Source: a virus | Strand: one strand, 5' to 3' | DNA: 43,984 nt | IMG/VR virus record: IMGVR_UViG_3300039106_000818 | Location: 1-43,984 of that record | Part shown: positions 37,280 through 43,984 of the stretch, in pieces | Position numbering within the stretch: the first letter of the stretch is position 1 | Layout of the letters: each line of letters begins with the position of its first letter | The notes under the pieces: generated by a model | Told to the model about the DNA's origin: nothing | Seen by the model: the letters and a program-made list of their open reading frames with translations, nothing else | The model's database searches: none | Position numbers and translations under genes: made by a program

Positions 37280-37717
37280 ATGTCATACAACATTGAACAA
37301 GCCAATAGTGGCTACATGGCCCTGACTGCAGGCGGCCTGACTTACGGTTCTTCGGTTAACACCAAGCTGAAGACCGCGAATACCGTTACCTATGTAAGTA
37401 ACGGCATTCTGAAGTCTTACACCACGGCAGAAGTCGCCTTCACTGCAGGCCACACTTCGCTGGCTGCAAACCAAAGTTGCTTGTTTGGGCTTTGGCTTAC
37501 CGCTGGCGGCGTGGCGTCGACCACTCAAGGTCCGATCGTTGCTGCGGGCGATCCTTGCCCAGTGCCTCCACAAGCAACGGCCAACACGACCTTGATCGGG
37601 CTTTTGAAAATCAGCTCGACGGTCGCATTTGTGCCTAACACAACGGCTCTCAACGGCGTCAGCGGCGTGACTTACACGTTCTATGACACCGCTCTGATGC
37701 CGGGTTCAGCGCAGTAA
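37280..37717 (+). CDS. Beta-rich virion protein
   Basis: A 145-residue protein (GYMALTAGGLTYGSSVNTKL, SYTTAEVAFTAGHTSL, CLFGLWLTAGGVASTTQGPI). Thr/Ala/Gly-rich beta composition like its neighbour, but no recognised family. It follows the previous stop by 19 bp with AAAGGAATCTCACC and ends before a strong terminator, closing the capsid transcript. Confidence 0.7.
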   Translation: MSYNIEQANSGYMALTAGGLTYGSSVNTKLKTANTVTYVSNGILKSYTTAEVAFTAGHTSLAANQSCLFGLWLTAGGVASTTQGPIVAAGDPCPVPPQATANTTLIGLLKISSTVAFVPNTTALNGVSGVTYTFYDTALMPGSAQ

Positions 37718-37751
37718 TCTGTTGCCATCCCTCTTCCTCACCGAAGAGTTT

Positions 37752-37780
37752 GCTGGGGGCTTTCGGGCTCCCAGCTTTTT
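37752..37780 (+). terminator. Strong intrinsic terminator after the capsid gene cluster
   Basis: GCTGGGGGC (37752-37760) pairs with GCTCCCAGC (37767-37775), one G-T pair, followed by TTTTT. No promoter was recognised before the next gene, so adaptor and tail genes depend on readthrough. Confidence 0.85.
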
Positions 37781-37812
37781 GGCATTCTAATTTTTAACCC
37801 TGGAGTAGCAAG

Positions 37813-38244
37813 ATGGCAACGACAAAACAAAAACAAACCGTTAAAGGTATTGAAGTCGTGGATGACGCCCCTGAAATTGAAACGGTGTCGGCTTCCAAAG
37901 ATTTCGGAAAGCTTGTCTCTGACGAAGCTTTTATGAACGAGCAAGTGACCGTAATGATTCACACCACTACGGATGAAAACCAGCCCAACCATTGCGTGGT
38001 TAGCTGCAACGGAATGAATCAACCAATCATGCGCGGGTTTCCCACCACGGTAAAACGCAAATACGTGGAGATCCTGGCACGCATGAAGGAAACCAAGTAC
38101 ACCCAGGTGACGCGCAACCCGGCCATGCCTGACCAAATCGACATGGTAGCCCGTCACGGTTTGTGCTATCCATTTGATCTGGTGGAAGACAAGAACCCCC
38201 GTGGTCGTGCTTGGCTGCAAAACGTCTTGGCCGAAGCAGCTTAA
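37813..38244 (+). CDS. Hypothetical late protein
   Basis: A 143-residue protein (MATTKQKQTVKGIEVVDDAP, EAFMNEQVTVMIHTTTDENQ, PIMRGFPTTVKRKYVEILAR, FDLVEDKNPRGRAWLQNVL). The pattern 'I.RG....V.RKYVE.L.RAK' is seen in phage proteins encoded near the head-tail adaptor, with unknown role. CTGGAG precedes the ATG. Confidence 0.72.
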   Translation: MATTKQKQTVKGIEVVDDAPEIETVSASKDFGKLVSDEAFMNEQVTVMIHTTTDENQPNHCVVSCNGMNQPIMRGFPTTVKRKYVEILARMKETKYTQVTRNPAMPDQIDMVARHGLCYPFDLVEDKNPRGRAWLQNVLAEAA

Positions 38245-38259
38245 ATCTGAAGGCCCCGC

Positions 38260-38937
38260 ATGAACTTGCTTGAACTTGTAAACCAAACTCGCGTTGAGTG
38301 CGGGGTTTCCGGCCCATCGCTGACCACGGCCCAAAGCCAGGTTGGCGAATCGGCCCGCATGGTTTCGTGGGTGCAACAAGCCTGGATTGACATTCAGACC
38401 AGCAAAGAAGACTGGATGTTCTTGCGGTTGCCTTTTACTTTTAATTTGGTGGCGGACCAGTACCAATACACTGCCACTCAAGCCGGGCTTACAAACTTTG
38501 GTAATTGGAAACGTGACAGTTTTCGAGCGTCGTCTGTCGGCCAAGATTACCGGGACGAACAGCTCCTGAACTACATGGAATTTACGACGTACCGGAACCT
38601 TTACCGATACGCCAACATGCGCAACACCACCGCCCGCCCGGTGGTGGTCTCCATCACCCCTGAGAAAGACTTGGCTTTTGGGTCTAAGCCTGACCAGGCA
38701 TACGTGATCGACGGAGAGTATTACACCCAGCCAACCAGCTTGACTGCGGACACCGACACCCCACTTATCCCAGCGCGGTTTCACATGGCGATCGTGTACC
38801 GGGCAATGATGTACTACGCCGGATATGAAGCTGCGCCGGAAGTTTTATCACGAGGCGATTTTGAATACCGGCGCTTGTACTCGCGCATGGAGATTGATCA
38901 GCTTCCCACGATTGTCAGCGGCCCACCGCTGGCTTAA
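38260..38937 (+). CDS. Head-tail adaptor protein (SU10-type)
   Basis: A 225-residue protein of the phage adaptor type: LLELVNQTRVECGVSG, VGESARMVSWVQQAWIDIQT, WMFLRLPF, YRNLYRYANMRNTTARPVVV, and the C-terminal FHMAIVYRAMMYYAGYEAAP with DFEYRRLYSRME. This matches adaptor proteins that dock on the portal in SU10-like podoviruses. It lies before the nozzle-like gene as expected. Confidence 0.82.
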   Translation: MNLLELVNQTRVECGVSGPSLTTAQSQVGESARMVSWVQQAWIDIQTSKEDWMFLRLPFTFNLVADQYQYTATQAGLTNFGNWKRDSFRASSVGQDYRDEQLLNYMEFTTYRNLYRYANMRNTTARPVVVSITPEKDLAFGSKPDQAYVIDGEYYTQPTSLTADTDTPLIPARFHMAIVYRAMMYYAGYEAAPEVLSRGDFEYRRLYSRMEIDQLPTIVSGPPLA

Positions 38938-38949
38938 CTGGGGACCGCC

Positions 38950-40995
38950 ATGGCAAGCAGCATGCCCCCGGTAAAGTACAACCTAATCCAGCTCCAAGGG
39001 GGCTTGGACCTGGTTACCCCAACGCTTTCTTTGGCCCCCGGCGTAGCCCGAGAGTCGGTCAATTTTGAAGTTGCCATCACCGGGGGCTATTCACGCATCC
39101 CGGGCTACGAGCGCTTTGACGGCAGGCCCAACCCATCCGATGCCGTCTACGCAACCGCTACGGTTGTCAACACCGCCGTTCTGGCCGTTGGAAACACAAT
39201 TGCAAATTTTGCCGGGACCATTACTGGAGTGATCATTGCGATCACCGGTTCTGACATTGTGTACACCAAAGCCGTTGGAGATTTTAGCGTCAGCGACAAC
39301 CTTTACGTCAGTAGCGTTCTCAAAACCAGTATTGTGTCTTTGGGCGCCAGCGTTTCAGCCGATGGGGTTACGGCCGCACAGTATTCCGCTTTGGCTGCAA
39401 ACGTCTACCGCGCTGACATTAGCGCAGTGCCCGGAAGCGGGTCCATACTAGGCGTTTGCTACCTCTACACCACAGACGAAGTATTTGCTTGGCGTAACAA
39501 TGCCGCCGGCACGGCAAAGGCGATCTACAAGGGGACGACCGGCGGGTGGACTCTTGTTCCTTTAGGCTACGAAATGGGGTTCAGTACGGGCTCGAATGAG
39601 TTGTTTGAGGGCGATACCATTACGGGGCAAACAAGCGGGGCCGTAGCCACCGTCAAGCGTATCGTCTTGAGCTCTGGCACTTGGGCGGCCCATACGGCAG
39701 CCGGATATTTGATCTTTGCGTCTGTAACCGGCACGTTTTCCACGGGTGAGAACTTGCGCATTGGAGTTACCACTTACGCTCACGCCGTTGCTGCGCAAAC
39801 CGCCATCACTCTACAGCCTGGCGGCAAACTTGATTTTGTTATTGAAAACTTTGGGGCCGCTACGCGGATCTACGGAGCGGACGGTGTAAATAAAGGGTTT
39901 GAATTTGACGGCACTGTTTATGCGCCCATTCGCACAGGCATGACAACCGACACCCCTAGCCATGTCGCTGTCCATAAACAACACCTGTTTTTTAGTTTCA
40001 ATTCTTCGGTTCAATTTTCAGGACTTGGGGTTCCGTATGAGTGGGACCCAATTGTTGGAGCCGGAGAGATTGCGTTAAATAACGACGTAACCGCGTTTTT
40101 GGTGCAGCCAGGGGACCAGTCTACTGGCGCCATGGCAATTTATTCTGACGAAAACACTTACATGCTTTACGGGTCAAGCTCTGCAAATTTTGCGCTTGTA
40201 TCCTACAACATCGGCACCGGTGCAAAAGAATTTACTTGCCAAAATGTCAACGTAAGTTACTCCTTTGATGACCGTGGCGTCATCAACATGGCCACTACGC
40301 TTAACTTTGGAAATTTTGATTCGGCTGCTTTAACAATGAATTTGCGGCCGTTCATACAGGAGCGCCGAGAACTGTCAACCGCCAGTGGGGTAAACCGCGA
40401 GAAAGGTCAATACCGAGTTTTCTTTAGCGACGGCTATGGCCTGTATGTCACTTTGGCCAATGGCAAATACATGGGTTCTATGACCGTGTATTTTCCCAAT
40501 CCCGTAGCCTGTATGTGTGAAGGCCAAAAACCAAACGGCTCAGAAACCGCGTTCTTTGGTTCGACTGACGGCTATGTTTACCGGCTTGACGCCGGAACGT
40601 CTTTTGACGGCACTGAAATCCCAGCAAGTTTGACTTTGGTTTTTAACGCAATTGGAAGTCCGCGTTTGTTAAAACGGTTTCGCCGGGGGTCTCTTGAAAT
40701 TACCGGATCTAGTTACGCTGAATTTTCGTTTAATTACGATTTGTCGTATGGAACAACGTATTTGAATCAAGAAGCCCAAGCTTCGTATTCTACTAATTTG
40801 GTAAACAGTGCTTGGGACATGTCTTATTGGGATGCTTTTGTTTGGGACGGGCGCTCCTTGTCGCCGTCCGAGGTAGAGATGAAAGGCACCGCTGAAAACA
40901 TTGCAATCCGCCTTGCGTCTATTTCGGCGATCTACCAGCCCTTTACCATTAACAGCATTATTCTCCATTACACCGCCCGCAGAGGAATTCGATGA
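38950..40995 (+). CDS. Tail nozzle-like structural protein
   Basis: A 681-residue beta-rich protein. The beginning [20 protein letters not shown] with [20 protein letters not shown] is typical of podovirus tail nozzle/hub proteins next to SU10-type adaptors. Further blocks include [37 protein letters not shown] and [19 protein letters not shown], consistent with a propeller-like platform. It overlaps the following fibre gene by ATGA. Confidence 0.8.
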   Translation: MASSMPPVKYNLIQLQGGLDLVTPTLSLAPGVARESVNFEVAITGGYSRIPGYERFDGRPNPSDAVYATATVVNTAVLAVGNTIANFAGTITGVIIAITGSDIVYTKAVGDFSVSDNLYVSSVLKTSIVSLGASVSADGVTAAQYSALAANVYRADISAVPGSGSILGVCYLYTTDEVFAWRNNAAGTAKAIYKGTTGGWTLVPLGYEMGFSTGSNELFEGDTITGQTSGAVATVKRIVLSSGTWAAHTAAGYLIFASVTGTFSTGENLRIGVTTYAHAVAAQTAITLQPGGKLDFVIENFGAATRIYGADGVNKGFEFDGTVYAPIRTGMTTDTPSHVAVHKQHLFFSFNSSVQFSGLGVPYEWDPIVGAGEIALNNDVTAFLVQPGDQSTGAMAIYSDENTYMLYGSSSANFALVSYNIGTGAKEFTCQNVNVSYSFDDRGVINMATTLNFGNFDSAALTMNLRPFIQERRELSTASGVNREKGQYRVFFSDGYGLYVTLANGKYMGSMTVYFPNPVACMCEGQKPNGSETAFFGSTDGYVYRLDAGTSFDGTEIPASLTLVFNAIGSPRLLKRFRRGSLEITGSSYAEFSFNYDLSYGTTYLNQEAQASYSTNLVNSAWDMSYWDAFVWDGRSLSPSEVEMKGTAENIAIRLASISAIYQPFTINSIILHYTARRGIR

Positions 40996-42422
40996 GCAAC
41001 GATTACTATACCCACGGTTCATTTCCGTCTACTGGATCTTTGGCCACATCGGCGTTAATGCGTTCGGAATTAAACCTGATCACGACCGGGTTTGATAAGC
41101 TGCCCACGCTTACTTCCAACGCAAATAAATACGTACTTGTCAATTCCAGCGGTAACGGTTTGACCGCCACCAGCAGCCTACCAGCAACAACCGCGACTGA
41201 CACAAGCTTCACGATTCAAAATGCGTCAGACACTACCAAAACATTTCAGTTTTTGGCCAGTGGAATCACCACGGCTACCCAGCGCATTTACACAATGCCC
41301 GACGCCAGCACCACCTTGGCTGGTACTACAGCCACGCAGACGCTGACGAACAAGACCCTGACGGCGCCAATTATCTCTTCGATTGTCAACACTGGCGTTC
41401 TGACCTTGCCCTCGGCTACCGACACCCTGGTTGGCCGGGATACCACAGACACCCTGACGAACAAGACCTTGGTGGCCCCTGTTTTAGGTACGCCGGCCTC
41501 TGGCGTGGCTACCAACTTGACTGGCACCGCCTCTGGCCTGACTGCCGGTAACGTCACTACAAATGCCAACCTGACAGGTGCCGTCACATCGGTTGGTAAC
41601 GCGGCATCGCTGGGGTCATTCACTTCTTTGCAGTTGCTTACAGCGCTCACTGATGAGACGGGTACGGGCGCAAATGTCTTTGCCACGTCACCCACCCTGG
41701 TGACCCCGGCCTTGGGTACTCCGTCTGCCCTGGTTGGCACAAACATCACCGGTACTGCGGCAGGACTGACTGCCGGTAACGTCACTACAAATGCCAACCT
41801 GACAGGTGCCGTCACATCGGTTGGTAACGCGGCATCGCTGGGGTCATTCACTTCTTTGCAGTTGCTTACAGCGCTCACTGATGAGACGGGTACGGGCGCA
41901 AGTGTCTTTGCCACGTCACCCACCCTGGTGACCCCTATCTTGGGAACACCAGCCTCGGGGGTCGCTACCAATCTGACCGGGCTTCCGCTTACAACTGGCG
42001 TCACTGGAACTCTCCCCATTGCCAACGGCGGTACGGGCGCGGCAACGCTTGCTGGCGCGTCTATTCCCACCTATTCCAGCACCGATACGCTCACGAACAA
42101 GCGGATTACGCCACGGGTTCTGGCAAGTACAGCAAATTCAGCAACGCCTACGCTGAACACCGACAGCTATGACATGATGGTCATCACGGGGCAGTCTGTT
42201 GCGATTACTTCGTTTACAACCAACTTGACGGGTACGCCCACCAATGGCCAGAAGTTGTGGATCGCAATCACGGGCACTGGAGCTATTGCCATCACTTGGG
42301 GTGCGTCATTCTCAGCATCGACGGTTGCTCTGCCAACGACTACGGTGACCACGGCTCGACTTGACATTGGATTCGTGTGGAACGTGGCTACGTCCACATG
42401 GCGTTGTGTTGCTGTCGCCTAA
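40992..42422 (+). CDS. Repetitive tail fibre protein
   Basis: A 476-residue Thr/Gly/Ala-rich fibre-type protein. The N-terminus ([20 protein letters not shown]) likely attaches to the tail. The shaft contains [10 protein letters not shown]-type repeats and two nearly identical 76-residue repeats ([38 protein letters not shown]). The C-terminal 100 residues ([36 protein letters not shown]) form a compact beta domain that may bind the host. Fibres with such repeats trimerise and recognise receptors. Confidence 0.82.
   Translation: MSNDYYTHGSFPSTGSLATSALMRSELNLITTGFDKLPTLTSNANKYVLVNSSGNGLTATSSLPATTATDTSFTIQNASDTTKTFQFLASGITTATQRIYTMPDASTTLAGTTATQTLTNKTLTAPIISSIVNTGVLTLPSATDTLVGRDTTDTLTNKTLVAPVLGTPASGVATNLTGTASGLTAGNVTTNANLTGAVTSVGNAASLGSFTSLQLLTALTDETGTGANVFATSPTLVTPALGTPSALVGTNITGTAAGLTAGNVTTNANLTGAVTSVGNAASLGSFTSLQLLTALTDETGTGASVFATSPTLVTPILGTPASGVATNLTGLPLTTGVTGTLPIANGGTGAATLAGASIPTYSSTDTLTNKRITPRVLASTANSATPTLNTDSYDMMVITGQSVAITSFTTNLTGTPTNGQKLWIAITGTGAIAITWGASFSASTVALPTTTVTTARLDIGFVWNVATSTWRCVAVA
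41538..41935 (+). repeat. 170-bp direct repeat in the fibre gene
   Basis: 41538-41707 and 41766-41935 are direct repeats at a 228-bp (76-codon) offset with one base difference seen (CAAATGTC versus CAAGTGTC). The spacing is in frame, so recombination would lengthen or shorten the fibre without breaking it. Confidence 0.85.
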
Positions 42423-42431
42423 AGGAAGACA

Positions 42432-42590
42432 ATGTATATCGACTTTGAGTTTGAAACTACCTACGGTAAGTTTGCAGATGCTTTGTGGGTCCCTGAAGGC
42501 GAAGAGCTGCCAAGTGACGTTGAAATTGAAGCCATGAAACAGCAGCGTCTGAGTAACTGGATAGCCGCTATTACGACACCGCAGGAGTAA
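42432..42590 (+). CDS. 52-residue acidic protein between fibre genes
   Basis: A short gene: MYIDFEFETTYGKFADALWV, PEGEELPSDVEIEAMKQQRL and SNWIAAITTPQE. AAAGGAAGAC lies directly before the ATG and the next gene starts 3 bp after the stop. Small acidic proteins of this pattern ('F.T.YG.F.DAL..P') accompany phage fibre genes; it may be a fibre-associated or chaperone-like protein. Confidence 0.75.
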   Translation: MYIDFEFETTYGKFADALWVPEGEELPSDVEIEAMKQQRLSNWIAAITTPQE

Positions 42591-42593
42591 ATA

Positions 42594-43984
42594 ATGGCTG
42601 ATAGATACTGGGTAGGTGGCACAGGAACATGGAACACTAGTTCTACAACCAACTGGTCTACAGCAAGTGGCCTGTCGTTCACGGCTTCTTGTACTGCTAC
42701 AGCCCTGACCACTACAGGTTCACCAGCCTTGGTAGCTGGCATGACGGTGTACTCAAGCACGTTTGTTAGCCTTGGAACAATCGTAAGCGGGTCAGGTAAT
42801 AGTTGGGTAGTTTCTGTTGGTGGAACTTACGGATCGCAAACAATGACGGCTGGGACTGTTGGTGCATCTGTGCCGACAGCTTCTGACTCGGTGTTCTTTG
42901 ACTCAGCGCCAACCTACACCGTAACTTGTACCGGCGCTTTGACTTGCCTAGACTTTACCGTCTCAGCCGGTACGGTGACGTTTGCTACTGGAACTACACC
43001 CACATTTGCCATCAGTGGTTCAATGTCTTTGGTAGCCGGAACGGTATGGACAACAAACGTAGTTATTACGTTCAACGCCACAACAACCGGCAAAACAATA
43101 GCTACAAATGGCGTAACTATCAGCGGTAGTTTTACCTTTAACGGAGTAGGTGGAGGTTGGTCACTTAGCACTGCCGTTACAATAAGCCGGAGTGTAGCTG
43201 GTGCTGTAACCCTTACCAATGGTACTTTAGACCTTAACGGTAAAACCTTAACTTTATCGGGTGGTTCGAGTACATTTGCAACTGCTGCGGGTACTAAAAA
43301 CCTTACATTTAATGGTGGCACATTAGCTCTTGGTGGTGGATCTAATTCCGTTATATTTAATAACGCAGTGCCAACAGGTTTTACAACCACAGCGGGAACT
43401 GGCACTGGTACTATTAGTGGAACAGCATCTACCGTACATATTATTAACGGTAACGGTTCTACGATTAACGCTGTTGCAAACCAAGGGGGTTCCGGTCAGC
43501 TTCGGTTTAGTAGCGCGGCCACTTTTTTAGATATAACCAATACATATGGGGCAACCGGCCCAACAACAATTAGGCTTGATGCCGGTATAGTAATTACAAC
43601 CGCAGCGTTTTCAGCAACGGGAGCAGCTACTAGAATTCTAACCCTATCAAATGCTACTGTAGGAAATACAACAGCGGGCTATGCTTTAACGGGTGGTGGA
43701 ACAGTTACTGGTATTGACTACCTAGATGTTACCGATACCGCTTTTACCCCATTCGCAACAGATGGTTCAGCCCCTTACAAATGGTATGCAGGGGCTAACT
43801 CTACAAACACTGGTAACAACAGCGGTATGTTGTTTGCCGCTTCAACGGTAACGGCTTACCTACTTGCATCAGGAACAAGTTGGACAACCCCTGTCGATTG
43901 GAACAACTCCAATAATGCCATTCACATTTTTGGCGGTGGTGGCGGCGGTGGTGGATCACGGGGTACTTCAACTACTAATAAAGC
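42594..43984 (+). CDS. Fibre/adhesin-like protein, 3'-truncated
   Basis: An open frame from ATG 42594 to the right edge, at least 463 codons. It begins MADRYWVGGTGTWNTSSTTN with VPTASDSVFFDSAPTYTV, a phage tail-protein start I recognise by pattern, continues as Thr/Gly/Ser-rich beta-helix-like sequence (TLDLNGKTLTLSGGSSTF, TKNLTFNGGTLALGGG), and near the edge has WTTPVDWNNSNNAIHIFGGG with a run of eight Gly, resembling Gly-rich adhesin tips. Codon use is richer in A/T than in the rest of the window, which hints at exchange of this receptor-binding gene. The C-terminus is missing. Confidence 0.75.
   Translation, partial: MADRYWVGGTGTWNTSSTTNWSTASGLSFTASCTATALTTTGSPALVAGMTVYSSTFVSLGTIVSGSGNSWVVSVGGTYGSQTMTAGTVGASVPTASDSVFFDSAPTYTVTCTGALTCLDFTVSAGTVTFATGTTPTFAISGSMSLVAGTVWTTNVVITFNATTTGKTIATNGVTISGSFTFNGVGGGWSLSTAVTISRSVAGAVTLTNGTLDLNGKTLTLSGGSSTFATAAGTKNLTFNGGTLALGGGSNSVIFNNAVPTGFTTTAGTGTGTISGTASTVHIINGNGSTINAVANQGGSGQLRFSSAATFLDITNTYGATGPTTIRLDAGIVITTAAFSATGAATRILTLSNATVGNTTAGYALTGGGTVTGIDYLDVTDTAFTPFATDGSAPYKWYAGANSTNTGNNSGMLFAASTVTAYLLASGTSWTTPVDWNNSNNAIHIFGGGGGGGGSRGTSTTNK

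Noticed and set aside
37738-38784. 348-codon minus-strand frame
   Set aside because: Antisense to the adaptor gene and across a plus-strand terminator.
41538-41935. Diversity-generating retroelement template/variable repeat pair
   Set aside because: No reverse transcriptase in the window, and the single difference is not an adenine-mutagenesis pattern across the repeat.
41288-42070. 260-codon minus-strand repetitive frame
   Set aside because: A mirror of the fibre repeat; Val/Pro-rich shadow of Thr/Gly-rich coding sequence.
42914-43405. 163-codon minus-strand Val/Pro-rich frame
   Set aside because: Antisense to the open adhesin frame that continues to the edge.

Overview
The window is a large piece of a tailed double-stranded DNA phage genome, most likely a podovirus. 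It carries a small and large terminase, a P22-like-sized portal (740 aa), a scaffold, an N4-gp56-type major capsid protein, an SU10-type adaptor, a nozzle-like protein and fibre genes. There are no recognisable tail tube, sheath or tape-measure genes. It also has very large 'polyvalent' internal virion proteins and a phage replication module (family A polymerase, DUF2815, DUF2800, primase-VapE helicase, VRR-NUC nuclease, SNF2-type helicase). The DNA is GC-rich with AGGAG-type ribosome sites, which fits a proteobacterial host, possibly a freshwater Burkholderiales; that host guess is inference only. Both ends are open: the left edge cuts a virion protein gene and the right edge cuts a fibre gene. 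If the contig is circular or permuted, the rightward late operon runs off the right edge and re-enters at the left edge.

Layout: (1) 1-10713, rightward: two giant multidomain virion proteins flanking a phage-encoded ferritin. (2) 16305-10714, leftward: small genes, DUF2800, DUF2815, DNA polymerase, DUF3310 and a small HTH protein, which meet the first block stop-to-stop at 10713/10714. (3) 16422-23126, rightward: a YdaS/Cro-like repressor, small genes, a DUF5675 protein, an AP2-domain protein, primase-helicase, an iteron-like region, VRR-NUC, SNF2 helicase and a zinc-finger protein that may be a Q-type antiterminator. (4) 27225-23098, leftward: about 14 small, tightly coupled genes of unknown function plus DUF932, headed by a TTGACA promoter and a long structured leader. 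(5) 27821-43984, rightward: the late packaging and structural operon.

Control: two divergent regions, 16306-16421 and 27600-27820, organise transcription and share TTGCTA/TAGCAA half-sites that could be operators for the YdaS/Cro-like protein. Two rightward promoters (27707-27735 and 34385-34413) have similar inverted boxes around them and are each followed within about 80 nt by an intrinsic terminator beginning with the same ATAACCAAGCCG sequence. That is the layout expected for antitermination-controlled late expression.

Most unusual points: the ferritin embedded between internal virion protein genes; a recurrent FSx(K/R)Q linker at domain borders in both giant proteins; a duplicated 66-nt structured leader in the leftward operon whose differences preserve minus-strand RNA pairing; a strongly hairpinned leader of about 300 nt; an iteron-like TTACCCT cluster beside the primase-helicase; and at least nine genes under 60 codons, supported by stop-start overlaps or ribosome sites. 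No endolysin, classical holin, integrase, tRNA, CRISPR array or reverse transcriptase was recognised.
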